In this document: piece by piece, positions 35,190 to 45,308 of the stretch
Position numbering within the stretch: position 1 is the first letter of the stretch
How the letters are laid out: each line of letters opens with the position of its first letter
DNA from: Dyadobacter sp. 676
Lineage (GTDB): Bacteria; Bacteroidota; Bacteroidia; Cytophagales; Spirosomataceae
DNA length: 64,000 bases
Direction of reading: 5' to 3'
Assembly: GCF_040448675.1 (NCBI RefSeq)
Contig: NZ_CP159289.1
Span: 4,013,001-4,077,000, forward strand
Notes under the pieces: generated by a model
Database searches by the model: none
What the model was told of the DNA's origin: nothing
What the model saw: the letters and a program-made list of their open reading frames with translations, nothing else
Position numbers and translations under genes: made by a program

Positions 35190-38100
35190 ATGAATTTCAA
35201 AAAATCGCTTATCCTCTTTCCGGCCGGCTGCCTGCTGGCAGGTTTGATGGTCGCCTCCTACCAGCGTTCAAACCCGAGCACGATCGATGGCGCGAGGGTC
35301 GATACCCTTTACAAAGATCTGACCGACGTGCAAAAACGCTCGTCGAAGTATGCGGTGGCTGGTCTTACAGTCGCGGATGGCCTGGAAGCGACGCTTTTTG
35401 CTTCGGAACCGGCGATCACAAACCCGACCAATATCGATGTCGATCATCTGGGCCGTGTTTGGGTGTGCGAGGCTTACAACTACCGGCCCAAGATCAATGG
35501 TAACCCGACCAAAAATGAAGGCGACCGCATTGTCGTGCTGGAAGATACGAATGGCGATGGCAAGTCCGACAAATCAACGGTGTTTTATCAGGGAGCGGAG
35601 ATCAATGCGCCGCTGGGCGTGTGGGTAATGGGGAACAAAGTGATTGTTTCGCAAAGCCCTTACGTATGGCTCTTTACGGACGAAGACGGCGACTTGAAAG
35701 CCGATAAAAAAGAAGTGATTTTCGAAGGTATCGGCGGCGACCAGCACGACCATGGAATGCACGCATTCGTATTCGGACCGGATGGTAAGTTGTATTTCAA
35801 TTTTGGAAACGAAGGGGAGCAATTGCTGGATGGGAAAGGCAAACCTGTCGCAGGAAAGGATGGGAAGCCCATCGATTTCTCGAAGTTGAGACAGGGGATG
35901 GTGTTCCGCTGCGATCCCGATTTTACCAATATCGAAGTGCTGGGGAACAACTTCCGTAACAATTTTGAGGTCGCAGTCGATAGTTACGGCACAATGTGGC
36001 AGTCGGATAACGACGACGATGGCAACAAGGGGGTACGCATCAATTACGTAATGCAATATGGCAATTACGGGTACACCGACGAGATGACCGGTGCCGGCTG
36101 GCGTGCCAACCGCACCAATATGGAGGACTCGATCCCATACCGCCACTGGCACCTGAACGACCCCGGCGTGGTACCCAATTTGCTGCAAACCGGTTCGGGA
36201 TCGCCTACGGGAATGGTGGTATATGAAGGAAAACTGCTGCCTAAGGAGTTTTGGGGCCAGATGATCCACTGTGAACCTGGCCATAACGTGGTGCGCTCGT
36301 ACCCGGTTGAAAAGGCAGGAGCAGGTTACACCGCCAGGATCGTCAATATTGTCGACGGCAAGCGTGACCAGTGGTTCCGTCCTTCCGACGTGTGCGTCGC
36401 GCCGGATGGTTCCCTTCTGGTTTCCGACTGGTACGACCCTGCCGTGGGTGGGCATCAGGCGGGTGACCAGGGTAAAGGCCGCATTTACCGCGTAGCACCC
36501 GTCAATGCGCCATACCGCATTCCAGAAGCTGATTTTGTGACAGTTGCAGGAGCTATCGAGGCATTGCAAAGTCCGAATCTCTCTGTCCGTTACCATGCGT
36601 GGAACGCATTGAACGACCTGGGCCCGAAAGCCGGTCCGGCGCTCGAAAAGCTTTTTGCCAACAAGAATGCCGAGCCCCGTATGCGTGCCCGTGCGCTTTG
36701 GCTGCTTAGCAAATGGCCATTTACCGCAAAGAAAACCGTCGGTCTGGCTATCAGGGACGCGAACGCAGATATCCGCATTGCGGGCCTACGTGCTGCCGGT
36801 GAATCAAAGCATTTGGATGTAATCTCTTATATTAAAACGTTATCCAAAGATCCCGACGCACAAGTACGCCGAGAATGTGCATTGTTGCTACACCATAATC
36901 CTTCACCGGAGGCGCCCGCATTATGGGCTACGCTTGCGCAGCAATACGACGGCAAAGACCGCTGGTACCTCGAAGCACTGGGCATCGGCGCCGATGCCCA
37001 ATGGGACCCGTTCTTCAACGCATGGCTGGAAAAAGCCGGCGCCAATCCGATTGCTACACAGGCAGGCAAGGACATTGTGTGGCGTTCGCGGGGAAAAGAA
37101 TCGGTCCGGTTGCTCGCTTCTCTTGCGGGCGACCCGACAGTTGACCTGAAAAACCGTCTGCGGTATTTCCGTGCATTTGATTTTAATTCGGCCGGTCGCG
37201 AAAAGTCGCTGGCATTGCTGAAACTCATGAACGGCTCCGGCCCCGACCAAGGCAAGGTGAACGAGCTGGCTATGCGGCACCTCGAACCGGCATTTGTAAA
37301 GCAGAATCCGGAAGCAATGGCCGCATTGAAAAAAATGCTCGACGCCACCTATGGCACTCCTTCTTACCTCGAACTGGTTGGGAAATACGAACTGGTATCC
37401 GAAAATCCGCGGCTTCTGGCATTGGTACAGCAGCAACCGACCAACCGCATCGGATCGGGTGCGGCGTCGCAACTCATCAAGCAGGGCGGCACGCCGCTGC
37501 TTTGGAATGTGGTAAAGGGAGCGGATCAAAGCAAAACCGCAAGCGTTCTGACCGCCCTTAGGCCGGTTAACAGCAAAGAGGCGCTGGATATATTGAAAAC
37601 CGTGGCCAGCGGCGATAATTATGCGGAAGATCTCCGGATAATTGCTGCCAAGTCGCTCGGTGGTACGATGAGCGGTGAAGATCTGGTGCTTGTGCTGCTG
37701 AAAGAGGGGAAACTGAACGGTGAGGTAAAAATCGCTGCGGTTCAGGGTTTGAATGGTGCGTGGCGCAAATCGGTGAAGCTCGAAGCGGCTAAATATCTCG
37801 ACGGAGCCACGGTTGCCGCCAAAAAGCACCCGGAAATCAAAGACCTGGTGAATATGAAGGGTGATGCGCTAAAAGGCAAGCAGGTATTTACGTCTTACTG
37901 CTCGGTATGCCACCAGGTCAACGGCGAGGGAATGGATTTCGGTCCCAAGCTCTCCGAGATCGGCAGCAAATTGCCGAAGGAAGCACAATATGCCGCTATT
38001 TTTGATCCAAGCGCGGGGATTGGCTTTGGCTACGAAGGTTTTGAGGTAACACTGAAAGACGGTACCACAGTATCGGGCATTGTTTCCAGTAAAACGGAAA

Positions 38101-38273
38101 CCGACCTCATTCTCAAGTTCCCCGGCGGCTCGACGCAGGAGTACAAGATGTCGCAGGTTAAATCCATCAAACAACTGAAAGATTCGATGATGCCATCGGG
38201 TTTGCAGGATGCGATGAGTACGGAGGAATTGGTGAGTCTGGTGGATTATTTGAGTAATTTGAAGAAGAAATGA
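35190..38273 (+). CDS. PVC-type heme-binding CxxCH protein (dehydrogenase-like, HEAT, cytochrome c)
   Basis: A 1027-residue exported protein. After a signal segment comes a beta-propeller-like dehydrogenase domain of the type named for Planctomycetes membrane-bound dehydrogenases (GLEATLFASEPAI, NIDVDHLGRVWVCEAYNYRP, VCVAPDGSLLVSDWYDP). HEAT-like helical repeats cover about 440-880. The C-terminal cytochrome c domain carries CSVCH at 904-908 and a late Met (DSMMPSGL) as likely axial ligand. The family is thought to oxidise sugars or alcohols and pass electrons to respiration. A paralog lacking the heme domain follows, then a sugar isomerase-like gene. Confidence 0.93.
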   Translation: MNFKKSLILFPAGCLLAGLMVASYQRSNPSTIDGARVDTLYKDLTDVQKRSSKYAVAGLTVADGLEATLFASEPAITNPTNIDVDHLGRVWVCEAYNYRPKINGNPTKNEGDRIVVLEDTNGDGKSDKSTVFYQGAEINAPLGVWVMGNKVIVSQSPYVWLFTDEDGDLKADKKEVIFEGIGGDQHDHGMHAFVFGPDGKLYFNFGNEGEQLLDGKGKPVAGKDGKPIDFSKLRQGMVFRCDPDFTNIEVLGNNFRNNFEVAVDSYGTMWQSDNDDDGNKGVRINYVMQYGNYGYTDEMTGAGWRANRTNMEDSIPYRHWHLNDPGVVPNLLQTGSGSPTGMVVYEGKLLPKEFWGQMIHCEPGHNVVRSYPVEKAGAGYTARIVNIVDGKRDQWFRPSDVCVAPDGSLLVSDWYDPAVGGHQAGDQGKGRIYRVAPVNAPYRIPEADFVTVAGAIEALQSPNLSVRYHAWNALNDLGPKAGPALEKLFANKNAEPRMRARALWLLSKWPFTAKKTVGLAIRDANADIRIAGLRAAGESKHLDVISYIKTLSKDPDAQVRRECALLLHHNPSPEAPALWATLAQQYDGKDRWYLEALGIGADAQWDPFFNAWLEKAGANPIATQAGKDIVWRSRGKESVRLLASLAGDPTVDLKNRLRYFRAFDFNSAGREKSLALLKLMNGSGPDQGKVNELAMRHLEPAFVKQNPEAMAALKKMLDATYGTPSYLELVGKYELVSENPRLLALVQQQPTNRIGSGAASQLIKQGGTPLLWNVVKGADQSKTASVLTALRPVNSKEALDILKTVASGDNYAEDLRIIAAKSLGGTMSGEDLVLVLLKEGKLNGEVKIAAVQGLNGAWRKSVKLEAAKYLDGATVAAKKHPEIKDLVNMKGDALKGKQVFTSYCSVCHQVNGEGMDFGPKLSEIGSKLPKEAQYAAIFDPSAGIGFGYEGFEVTLKDGTTVSGIVSSKTETDLILKFPGGSTQEYKMSQVKSIKQLKDSMMPSGLQDAMSTEELVSLVDYLSNLKKK

Positions 38274-38279
38274 TAATGG

Positions 38280-38303
38280 AAAAGGAGCCTTCGGGTTCCT
38301 TTT
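38280..38303 (+). terminator. Hairpin with a TTCG tetraloop
   Basis: AAAAGGAGCC and GGTTCCTTTT pair (with G-T wobble) around the loop TTCG closed by C-G, a very stable RNA tetraloop. It lies 7 bases after the stop of the CxxCH gene. Confidence 0.6.
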
Positions 38304-38550
38304 CGTTTCTATTGGTGTTGATTCTCGGTGCGTTTTCCAGCTTCGTGCTCAGCGGGAACTTTTTTCATTTACGACTTGACTTTTCGCTCCGTGCAATCCT
38401 TCCTTAAATTTAGTCACCTTTCAACTCCAGAACAATCTGTTTGAAATCGCCAAAAGGTTACATTTCTCCAAAACTCCATTTTATAATTCCCGAAACATCA
38501 GGTATTTTTATAACGTTTTTTGAAATCATCTGCATCATCAAAAATTCGTT

Positions 38551-41253
38551 TTGAAACAATTTCCTATCGTGAGATCTGCGTGGTGTGCTGCGGTTCTTTT
38601 TACCTTCCTTTCATTCCCAGGTTTTAGTCAAGTTGTTGATTCGTTGCTGGTTATCGATCCGGATAGCGCCTATGCGGCGTTGTCGGAAACGGAACGGCGC
38701 TTTTCGCGTAATGCGGTGGCGGGTTTGCAGGCGGCCGACGGCCTGGAAGCAACGCTATTCGCTTCCGAACCCAATGTGATCAACCCGATTAACATCGACG
38801 TCGACCATCGCGGACGTGTGTGGGCGTGCGAAACGTACAATTACCGGCCGGCTATTAACGGTAAATCGGAGCTCGGACAGGGTGACCGCATTGTGATCCT
38901 GGAAGACAAAGATGGCGACGGCAAGGTGGATATTACCAAGGTTTTTTATCAGGGGCCGGAACTGAATGCGCCGCTGGGCATTTGGGTAATGGGCAATAAA
39001 GCCATTGTTTCGCAAAGCCCTTACGTGTGGCTTTTTACAGATACGAATGGCGACGATAAGGCGGACACGAAAGAAGTTATTTTTAAAGGAATCGGCGGCG
39101 TGCAGAACGACGCCGGCGTACATGCATTCGTGTTCGGGCCCGATGGAAAGTTCTATTTCAACTATGGCAATGCAGGACGGCAACTCGTCGACGGGCAGGA
39201 CCGCCCGTTGCTCGATAAGTATGAAAGGCCGATCGATTTCCGGCAATACAAGCAGGGTGTGGTTTTCCGATGCGAGCAAGATTTTACCAAGGTGGAGATC
39301 ATGGCCGAAAACTTTCGCAATGGCTGGGAAGTGGCCGTGGACAGCTATGGTACTATGTGGCAATCGGATCAGGAGGAGCCGGGAAATGGGGGCGACCGCG
39401 TGTCGTACGTGATGGAGAACGGTAACTTCGGTTATGTGGATGAAATGACAGGCGCGAGCTGGCGACTGAACCGGACCAATCTGGAAGACGAAATCCCCCG
39501 CCGCCATTGGCATCAGAACGACCCGGGAGTCGTGCCCAATTTGCTGGAAACCGGATCTGGTTTTCCGATGGGAATCACGGTCTACGAAGGTGACCTGCTG
39601 CCACGCCGTTATTGGGACCAGATCCTGCTTGCCGATGCAGGCCAGGGCTATGTAGGCGCATTCCCCGTGCAGAATGACGGAGCAGGTTATAAATCCATGG
39701 GTATCTTACCTATTCTGGAAGGCAAGCGCGATAAGTGGTTCAGGCCGACGGACGTCTGTGTAGCTCCCGACGGCTCACTCATTATTTCCGACTGGTATGA
39801 CCCCACAATCGGCTCTCACAAAATGAAGGACCGTACCCGCGGACGTATCTTTCGCGTCGCCCCTACGGGTACGCCCTATAAAATACCGGTTTTCGACCTT
39901 TCGGTACCCGAACAGGCCGTGAAGGCACTACAAAGCCCGAATCTGTCGCAACGTTACCTGGCATGGAATGCCTGCGTAAAGCACGGTTGGGCGGCCGAGC
40001 CGTTTCTGGAAGAGCTTTTCAGGCAATACAACGCGAACCCGAAACTGCGTGCGCGCGCGTTGTGGGTGCTGAACCGTATTGAAGGGTTTAACTATCGAAA
40101 CCTCGATATCGGCTTTCGCGAACTGAACCCCAACCTCCGCATTACCGCCTTGCGTGCGGTCCGCCAGCGTAACAGCGACCCTACCGAATATATCAAGCGC
40201 CTCACCTCGGACCGCGACCCGCAGGTACGCCGCGAATGTGCATTGGCCATTAACCACAATCATACCTACGAGGCATTGGACGTGTGGCTCCAATTGGCCA
40301 AACAATACAAAGGTAATGACCGTTGGACGGTGGAAGCGCTCAGTATCGGCGCTTATGACCAGTGGGAACGTCTTTTTCCGGCCTGGCTGGAAAGGGCGGG
40401 ACCGAAGCCCTGGACGACCGACGCCGGCAAGGACATTATCTGGCTGGCGCGAACCCGCAAGGCAATCCCGTATTTGAGCGAACTGGCGGCCGACACGTCC
40501 GTGAGTTTCAAAAGCCGGCTGCGGTACTTTCGCTCGTTCGACTTTTTCCATGCCGGTTATGAGAAAACACAGGCATTGCTGAGCGTTTTGAATGTTCCTT
40601 CGTCCGATCGCATCGAAGTAAGCAAGCTGGCATTGCTGCATTTGGACAAATCATTCGTGACAAACTCCCAGCAGGGCCTGACCGCACTGAACAAGCTGCT
40701 CGACGAAACGTACGGTACCGAGCACTATATCGACCTTATGACCCGCTATGAGTTGGAATCGGAGAATGAAAGGTTGTTGAAACTCGCGTTGGACAAATCC
40801 GACGAGGTGATCGGCCGGGATGCCGGAGCATTGCTGCTCGAACAGGCGGGAATCTCCTATGTGACCGGAAAACTGGCAGGTATGAACGATTCGAAAAAAT
40901 CGGCATTGCTGGCCTCGATTCAGACGGTAGGCAGCTCCGAATCGATTTATCTGCTTCGTTCGACTGTTTTGAATGCCGGTGAATCGATGGCCGTGCGAAA
41001 AAGTGCCGCACGTTACCTGGGCGCGAGCTGGCCGGGAGAGGAGGCGGTTGTAAAGCTGCTGACCGGCAACCAGATCGACGGCGAAGTAAAAGAAGCGGCT
41101 TTGGAAGGAGTAAAGAACGCTTTCCGGGAGGAGATTAAGGCGCAACTGGCCCCTTACCTGCCAAAACCGCCCGCGGAGGAAGTAGCAACAACGCCTACGG
41201 AAGAATCCAAAAGTGGTAAAAAGGAACGTCGGAAACGTAGAAAAAACCGGTAG
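38551..41253 (+). CDS. PVC-type dehydrogenase-like protein lacking the CxxCH domain
   Basis: A 900-residue paralog of the preceding gene, alike through the propeller domain (GLEATLFASEPNV, NIDVDHRGRVWACETYNYRP, VCVAPDGSLIISDWYDP) and the HEAT repeats. The cytochrome c module is absent. In its place is a short tail rich in Pro, Thr, Lys and Arg (PPAEEVATTPTEES then KKERRKRRKN). The start is TTG at 38551 (MKQFPIVRSAW), followed by a signal peptide ending at GFSQ. Without heme it cannot relay electrons itself and may pair with the upstream protein or act as a binding protein. Spacing of 277 bases and a hairpin suggest its own promoter. Confidence 0.9.
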   Translation: MKQFPIVRSAWCAAVLFTFLSFPGFSQVVDSLLVIDPDSAYAALSETERRFSRNAVAGLQAADGLEATLFASEPNVINPINIDVDHRGRVWACETYNYRPAINGKSELGQGDRIVILEDKDGDGKVDITKVFYQGPELNAPLGIWVMGNKAIVSQSPYVWLFTDTNGDDKADTKEVIFKGIGGVQNDAGVHAFVFGPDGKFYFNYGNAGRQLVDGQDRPLLDKYERPIDFRQYKQGVVFRCEQDFTKVEIMAENFRNGWEVAVDSYGTMWQSDQEEPGNGGDRVSYVMENGNFGYVDEMTGASWRLNRTNLEDEIPRRHWHQNDPGVVPNLLETGSGFPMGITVYEGDLLPRRYWDQILLADAGQGYVGAFPVQNDGAGYKSMGILPILEGKRDKWFRPTDVCVAPDGSLIISDWYDPTIGSHKMKDRTRGRIFRVAPTGTPYKIPVFDLSVPEQAVKALQSPNLSQRYLAWNACVKHGWAAEPFLEELFRQYNANPKLRARALWVLNRIEGFNYRNLDIGFRELNPNLRITALRAVRQRNSDPTEYIKRLTSDRDPQVRRECALAINHNHTYEALDVWLQLAKQYKGNDRWTVEALSIGAYDQWERLFPAWLERAGPKPWTTDAGKDIIWLARTRKAIPYLSELAADTSVSFKSRLRYFRSFDFFHAGYEKTQALLSVLNVPSSDRIEVSKLALLHLDKSFVTNSQQGLTALNKLLDETYGTEHYIDLMTRYELESENERLLKLALDKSDEVIGRDAGALLLEQAGISYVTGKLAGMNDSKKSALLASIQTVGSSESIYLLRSTVLNAGESMAVRKSAARYLGASWPGEEAVVKLLTGNQIDGEVKEAALEGVKNAFREEIKAQLAPYLPKPPAEEVATTPTEESKSGKKERRKRRKNR

Positions 41254-41334
41254 AATTGAGATTCAAAGGTGATTTTGCGGTAAATTTCCGGACTGTACAT
41301 CTTTACCATCTGTAACAAAAACACTAAAACATTT

Positions 41335-42255
41335 ATGCTCCGCAGAAATTTTGTAAAATCTACCCTTGGTCTGGCGGGCGCCGCAGTCGCAGCAGGAGAT
41401 GCATTTGCCTCTGTCCCCACGGCCAGGAACAAGTTTAAGCTTAAATATGCTTCCCACTTCGGAATGTTCCAGAACAGCGCGGGAAAGGATCTGATCGACC
41501 AGCTTAAATTTATGGCGGACCAGGGGTTTATGGCATTGGAAGACAACGGTATGATGGGTCGTCCGGTGGAGCAGCAGGAGGCCATCGCGAAGGAAATGAG
41601 TCGCCTGGGCATGGAAATGGGCGTGTTTGTTGTCGATAAGGGCGGCAATGGTGCCAACACGCTGGCCGCAGGCAAAAAAGAGTATATCGATATTTTTCTG
41701 AATGGCTGTAAAAAGGCCGTGGAAGTGGCGAAGCGCGTGAATGCAAAATGGATGACCGTCGTTCCCGGTGATTTCGAAAGAAACCTGCCGATAGGCGTCC
41801 AAACGGGCAACGTGATCGACGCGTTACGCCGCGGTGCGGAAATCCTCGAACCGCACGGGCTGGTTATGGTGCTGGAACCACTCAGCGACTCGCCCAATCT
41901 GTTCCTGAGAACGTCGGATCAGACATACGAAATCTGCCGCGCCGTGAACAGCAAATCGTGCAAAATCCTGTACGATATTTACCACATGCAGAAAAACGAA
42001 GGCCGCCTGATCTACAATATCGACCAGACGTGGAGCGAGATCGATTACTTCCAGATCGGCGACGAACCTGGCCGCAAGGAACCGACAACCGGCGAGATCA
42101 ATTACAAAAACGTGTTCAAATACATTTACGACCGCAGCAAGAAGGAAGGCAAGTCGTTCATTATGGGTATGGAGCACGGTAATTCCAAACCAGGCAAAGA
42201 AGGAGAAGAAGCACTGATTAAGGCTTATGTGGAGAGTGATAGCTTTGCGATATGA
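41335..42255 (+). CDS. Sugar phosphate isomerase/epimerase-like protein with twin-arginine-type leader
   Basis: A 306-residue TIM-barrel protein of the hydroxypyruvate-isomerase-like AP-endonuclease 2 superfamily. The N-terminus MLRRNFVKSTLGLAGAAVAA looks like a Tat signal, so it is probably exported folded. Metal-ligand candidates are VLEPLSD, LYDIYHMQ, QIGDEPGRKEP and MGMEHG. The neighbours are exported dehydrogenase-like proteins, so it may work on an oxidised sugar in the periplasm. The substrate is not determinable. Confidence 0.88.
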   Translation: MLRRNFVKSTLGLAGAAVAAGDAFASVPTARNKFKLKYASHFGMFQNSAGKDLIDQLKFMADQGFMALEDNGMMGRPVEQQEAIAKEMSRLGMEMGVFVVDKGGNGANTLAAGKKEYIDIFLNGCKKAVEVAKRVNAKWMTVVPGDFERNLPIGVQTGNVIDALRRGAEILEPHGLVMVLEPLSDSPNLFLRTSDQTYEICRAVNSKSCKILYDIYHMQKNEGRLIYNIDQTWSEIDYFQIGDEPGRKEPTTGEINYKNVFKYIYDRSKKEGKSFIMGMEHGNSKPGKEGEEALIKAYVESDSFAI

Positions 42256-42270
42256 GGGCTATAAGCAATA

Positions 42271-42394
42271 GGCTGTAAGCTTTAGGCTGTATGCAGTAAA
42301 TTGTAAGCGATAGCTTTTAATATAAAAAACCGGGAGCATAATAGTCCCGGTTTTTTTGTAAAAGCTTAAAGCTTATAGCCTAAAGCTTACAGCT
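42271..42394. repeat. Inverted repeat of TAAGCTTTAGGC-type words flanking a terminator
   Basis: Arms at 42271-42294 and 42371-42394 are complementary at 21 of 24 positions. Both arms are parts of a longer word-like stretch (GGCTGTAAGCTTTAGGCT and relatives), with the hairpin terminator in the middle. This gives a nested hairpin. Confidence 0.55.
42324..42356. terminator. Hairpin terminator
   Basis: AAAAAACCGGGA (42324-42335) and its complement (42345-42356) pair perfectly around a 9-base loop. It serves the convergent isomerase-like and CBM48 genes. Confidence 0.85.
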
Positions 42395-42409
42395 TAAAAC
42401 TCACAGCCA

Positions 42410-42718
42410 TTAAAGAACCACCACCGAATTCTCGGTAGCTTCTACGCCGGCAGGGACGTATTTGTCTGCTGCCCAGTCGTTTTCCCACTTTTCGCCGTCG
42501 AGGATGTAGCGGAACTGGTATTCGCCGGCGCTCAGTTCGAGGCTGGTTTTGAATGAACCGTCTTTCTGTTTTTTCAATGCGATGGCTTCTTCCGGGTTCC
42601 AGCCGTTGAATTCGCCTACAAGGGCAACCTTCTTCGCTTCCGGCGCGGCCTCAGCAGGAACGGTAAACGTTACTTTGTAAACAGATTTACTTTTTACAAA
42701 CTGTTTTGTTAATGCCAT
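42410..42718 (-). CDS. Stand-alone CBM48/AMPK-type glycogen-binding domain protein
   Basis: A 102-residue protein consisting only of an isoamylase N-terminal-like (CBM48) domain: KVALVGEFNGWNPEEAI, then GEYQFRYILDGEKWENDW. There is no signal peptide and no catalytic domain. Such lone domains may bind cytoplasmic glycogen and act as scaffolds or regulators; the role here is not known. It has the best-formed promoter of the window just upstream. Confidence 0.9.
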   Translation of the reverse strand: MALTKQFVKSKSVYKVTFTVPAEAAPEAKKVALVGEFNGWNPEEAIALKKQKDGSFKTSLELSAGEYQFRYILDGEKWENDWAADKYVPAGVEATENSVVVL

Positions 42719-42746
42719 AATTGGTAGTGTTAATTGGTTGATGGTT

Positions 42747-42777
42747 CAAAGATACAATCAAAAATTATTCAAGTCAA
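42747..42777 (-). promoter_or_regulatory. Promoter of the CBM48 gene
   Basis: On the minus strand TTG (42775-42777) and TATCTTTG (42747-42754) are separated by 20 bases, fitting TTG-N(17-23)-TAnnTTTG. The predicted leader is about 22 bases. Confidence 0.6.
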
Positions 42778-42863
42778 TGAATATCAATATGCTAAATGAT
42801 TTTCATCTTTGAAAAATTATATAATAACATATCATGCGACATTTTGGCTATTATACCGCCTGA

Positions 42864-45126
42864 CTATCGTAGCGTATAACGGAGACCAAAAAATGCCCTG
42901 ATACCCTGATTAGGCGCATAAACGTAAGAAGGATCGAACGTCATCCGGTAAGGATTGTCGGGCGTTGCAACGACCTGTCCCTGTTCGTCAAATTTGACGT
43001 TTTTGTCGAACGGATCGTGGGCGCGGGCGATCGAGTTGGCGGGAGGCGTGAAGTTGAGCAGGTTTTTAACCCCTCCGTAAATTTCCAGTCCATTGTTGAA
43101 TTTTTTGGTGAGCTGGATGTTCTGCAAAGACCATACCGGCGAAGTCGGAGCACGGGGGTCGTCCTCGCTGAGGAGGGGTAACCGCATAGGGCCATAAATG
43201 TTGCCGGTGTAGTCGAATGAGAGGCCGGCTTTCTGGATTTCATAGGAAACCGACCAGGTTCCGGTGAACTTTTCGGTCAGTACCGGCCTGAAACGCACAC
43301 CATTTTCTTTCTGGAAATTATCCATGTAAGTCGCGCCGGCGATAATTTTAAGCGGGAATGGGAAGTTGAAGTCCAGATTGACGCTTACGCCTTTGGAAAC
43401 TGCGTAGCCGTCGAGGTTATCGTAAATGATTTCATTTGGATTGGTGTCGTAATCGGGAAGGATGCGGTTGGTAAAGTGGGTATAAAATACCGAAGCGTCG
43501 ATTCCGATAAACGAATTGCCCGTTACAATTTTCTTGACGAGGTTGATATTCGAATTCCAGCTCTGTTCGGGTTTTAATGCTTCCTTCAAAATCACTTCGC
43601 GCGAACCGGTCAATGCGGCGTGGTCCTCGGTAAACAGGTTCACAATGCGAAAGCCGCGGCCTACGTTCAGGCGCACCACGTCGGTTTGGTTGAACTTGTG
43701 TTTATAGGCAGCCCTGGGAGTGAAAATGCTTCCATGACGGCTGTTGTAGTCGTAACGCGCACCCAGCAAAATCGAATGCCGGCCGGTTTTGATCTCGTCC
43801 TGGATAAATATACCGGGCAGGTAAATCTTGTCGGCGTGATCTTGTCCGTCGGCATAGCGTGTTGCGGGAGTGTTGTCATTGTAAAATGTATACCGGAACG
43901 GCGTTCCCATCAGCAGGCTATGCTTCCCAACTTCCTTGTCCCACAGAAACTGCGCGAATGCGATCTTCTGGTCGGCGACGAACGGGACATTGCCATAAGC
44001 GGAGTTCTGATTGTGTGAACTGAATGAATATTGCAGCGTCACCTTTTTCAGCCATCGGGAACTGGTAATTCCCGAGCAGTTCGAAACGTTTGGTATAAAT
44101 GCTCTCGCCATAAATCTGGTCGCCGCCGCGGTACGAACGGTTCCATTGCATTTGTCCGCCCCAGCGGTCTTCATAGTAATAGCGCGCCGCAATGTTGGCT
44201 TGCCGGTTGTTTTTGAGGTTGAACGACCATTTATTGAAAACCGAAATCCGGTTTTGGAGCGTCAGGTCGGTAAAGCCGTCCCCGTTATGGTCCGCGGGAT
44301 TCTGGTAATTAAAATAATTGATACCCACCAATGCACTGCTTTTCTCGCCCGGCGTAAATTTGACACCTAAATCCACATTGTAATCGCGCCAGGTAGTACT
44401 GAAAACATCCGCGGAAAGTACCGGGGCTTTGGACGGATTTTTAGTGATGATGTTGATCAGACCGCCCACCGCTTCCGAACCGTACAGTGTAGACGCAGGC
44501 CCTTTCACGATCTCGACGCGCTCGATCAGGCTGTTGGGGATGCCGGAAAGGCCATAAACCGTCGAAAGCCCGCTCACCATCGGCATACCGTCGATAAGCA
44601 CCATCGTATACGGGCCTTCCAGGCCATTAATGTGGATATCGCCGGTATTACATACGTTACAATTGAGCTGGGGGCGCACGCCATTTACATAGCTAAGTCC
44701 CTCGAAAATGCTTGGGACAGGGTTTTTGTAAATGAATTTGGAGGTGATAATGTCCACAGGTACCGGACTGTCGAGCTTCGAAACTTCCTTCATCGTGCCG
44801 GTTACGACCACCTCGTCCAATGCATTCGCCCCGGATTGCATCCGGAAATTCCTGACCGTGTTACGCTCTATCTTCAGGTTTTTCTCCGTGATGGTCGGCA
44901 TCGATACAAAACTGACTTTCACCGTGTATGTGCCCTTGGGAATGCCGGAAATGCGGTAATTCCCGGCGGTGTCGGCCGTAGTACCGGTTTTTAATTCCTG
45001 AATGTACACCGAAGCACCAAAGGCCGCCTCGGCTTCCCCTTCAAGCGATATCTTCCCTGATAGCGTAAATTGGGCGAATGCGTTGGGGGCGAAGAAGCTG
45101 AACAGCAAGAGTATGCGTATTTTCAT
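42864..45126 (-). CDS. TonB-dependent receptor with carboxypeptidase-like domain, one frameshift
   Basis: An outer-membrane receptor of about 753 residues after repair. It has a signal peptide ending AFAQ, a regulatory-like domain (FTLSGKISLEGEAEAAFGA), TonB-box region LDEVVVTGTMKEVSK, a plug with ERVEIVKGPASTLYGSEAVGG and a barrel ending in FFGLRYTLR. The plug has CNVC before TGDIHINGLEGP. The two frames are 43918-45126 and 42864-44192. Removing one T from 44044-44048 gives a seamless AEKVTLQYSF. It resembles BtuB/heavy-metal type receptors more than SusC. Cargo is unknown. Confidence 0.9.
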
Positions 45127-45173
45127 AGCGCGGCCGAATTATAAATTTTCTTACATCTGAATATAAATTTAGA

Positions 45174-45181
45174 CAAACCTA
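45174..45181 (-). promoter_or_regulatory. Putative -7 element of the TonB receptor gene
   Basis: The minus strand reads TAGGTTTG, matching TAnnTTTG, about 48 bases before the start codon. No TTG was found at -33. Confidence 0.3.
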
Positions 45182-45308
45182 AAAATAAAACTTGATATAT
45201 GAAAATTAAAAATTCGGTTACTTTTCATTTTTGGGGAAACTATCTGCGGTATGGTAGTGGTTAAAGCTACTGTGAATGCAGATTTTATATAACCAATTTC
45301 TACTCACT

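Noticed and set aside
35574..36596. Long minus-strand frame opposite the CxxCH gene
   Set aside because: Shadow of a conserved plus-strand gene; composition is His/Val-rich, as expected of an antisense frame of this codon usage.
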